A stretch of 64,000 nt of DNA, taken from contig CM068317.1 of NCBI GenBank assembly GCA_034766995.1, forward strand, positions 34,494,928 to 34,558,927, in the 5' to 3' direction. Each line of letters opens with the position of its first letter. Position 1 is the first letter of the stretch. The notes beneath the pieces were generated by a model that was not told where the DNA came from, did no database searches, and saw nothing but the letters and a program-made list of their open reading frames with translations. The translations under genes were made by a program, and so were the position numbers. The stretch comes from Acanthacorydalis orientalis. Its lineage: Eukaryota > Arthropoda > Insecta > Megaloptera > Corydalidae. Below, piece after piece: positions 63,982 through 64,000 of the stretch.

Positions 63982-64000
63982 AGTATCCTAATTTTCATTT
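61400..64000. other. AT-rich non-coding DNA
   Basis: No gene is supported. It holds a short imperfect tandem near 62172-62220 (tgcaga(c/t)atataatg), a (CA)(CT)(CA)(TA) compound block at 62338-62417, and TA tracts at 63468-63516 and 63931-63975. Confidence 0.5.
62338..62417. repeat. Compound CA/CT/CA/TA microsatellite
   Basis: Four adjacent dinucleotide runs of different composition ending in a TA tract. Confidence 0.9.

Noticed and set aside
1..64000. CRISPR arrays, rRNA genes, bacterial-type operons, telomeric TTAGG arrays, integrated viral genes
   Set aside because: None seen. The base composition, splice-like signals and transposon types are eukaryotic. Regular repeats are only dinucleotide microsatellites.

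Overview
This is an extremely AT-rich eukaryotic window dominated by non-coding DNA. There is no operon structure, no bacterial-style gene density and no long ORF. (TA)n tracts occur roughly once per kilobase, and there are small islands of higher GC and CpG. The mobile elements are decayed copies of insect-type DNA transposons: mariner (at least two subfamilies), Tc1-like, pogo/Tigger-like and hAT. This mix, with the base composition and short splice-like exons, fits an insect, plausibly an AT-rich hymenopteran such as a bee. That assignment is inference; no diagnostic gene is present.

Coding content is sparse. The best candidates are two short minus-strand exons near 3.5-3.7 kb: a terminal exon with a clear stop, and a second with a strong 3' splice site and donor. 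A weaker minus-strand exon candidate with a consensus donor lies at 6.6 kb. Islands at about 1.3-1.6, 6.0-6.2, 10.3-10.5, 13.4-13.6, 14.5-14.7, 15.9-16.2, 18.0-18.3, 21.8-22.2, 27.4-27.6, 33.8-34.1, 38.7-39.2, 49.9-50.3, 54.2-54.4, 60.2-60.5 and 61.2-61.3 kb are better explained as promoters, enhancers, untranslated exons or unique conserved DNA than as the many short chance ORFs they contain. The window therefore looks like the intergenic or large-intron territory of one or a few genes.

Mobile elements, in order: a hAT-like terminus (9.1 kb); a 75-bp mariner remnant (8.6 kb); a minus-strand mariner with two catalytic Asp motifs (11.0-11.7 kb); a truncated Hsmar2/irritans-like mariner (12.0-12.4 kb); a foldback element (20.5-20.9 kb); an internally deleted irritans-like mariner with both ends (30.4-30.9 kb); a second foldback of the same family (34.9-35.2 kb); a hAT element with a transposase C-terminus and near-perfect 8-bp target duplication (41.6-42.2 kb); a non-autonomous hAT with exact 8-bp target duplication (44.5-44.9 kb); a decayed mariner (48.7-49.0 kb); a mariner 3' end (51.2 kb); and a pogo/Tigger-like element that encloses a Tc1-like fragment and a tRNA-like sequence (58.7-60.0 kb).

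The most interesting observation is the pair of foldback elements. In each, the two inverted arms carry, reading outward, a motif of the form CTGAAGATGA...(T)CATCGAAAT. This resembles the core of the minimal hammerhead ribozymes carried by Penelope-like retroelements and related retrozymes. Each of the four instances has lost some core bases, so they look like fossils.
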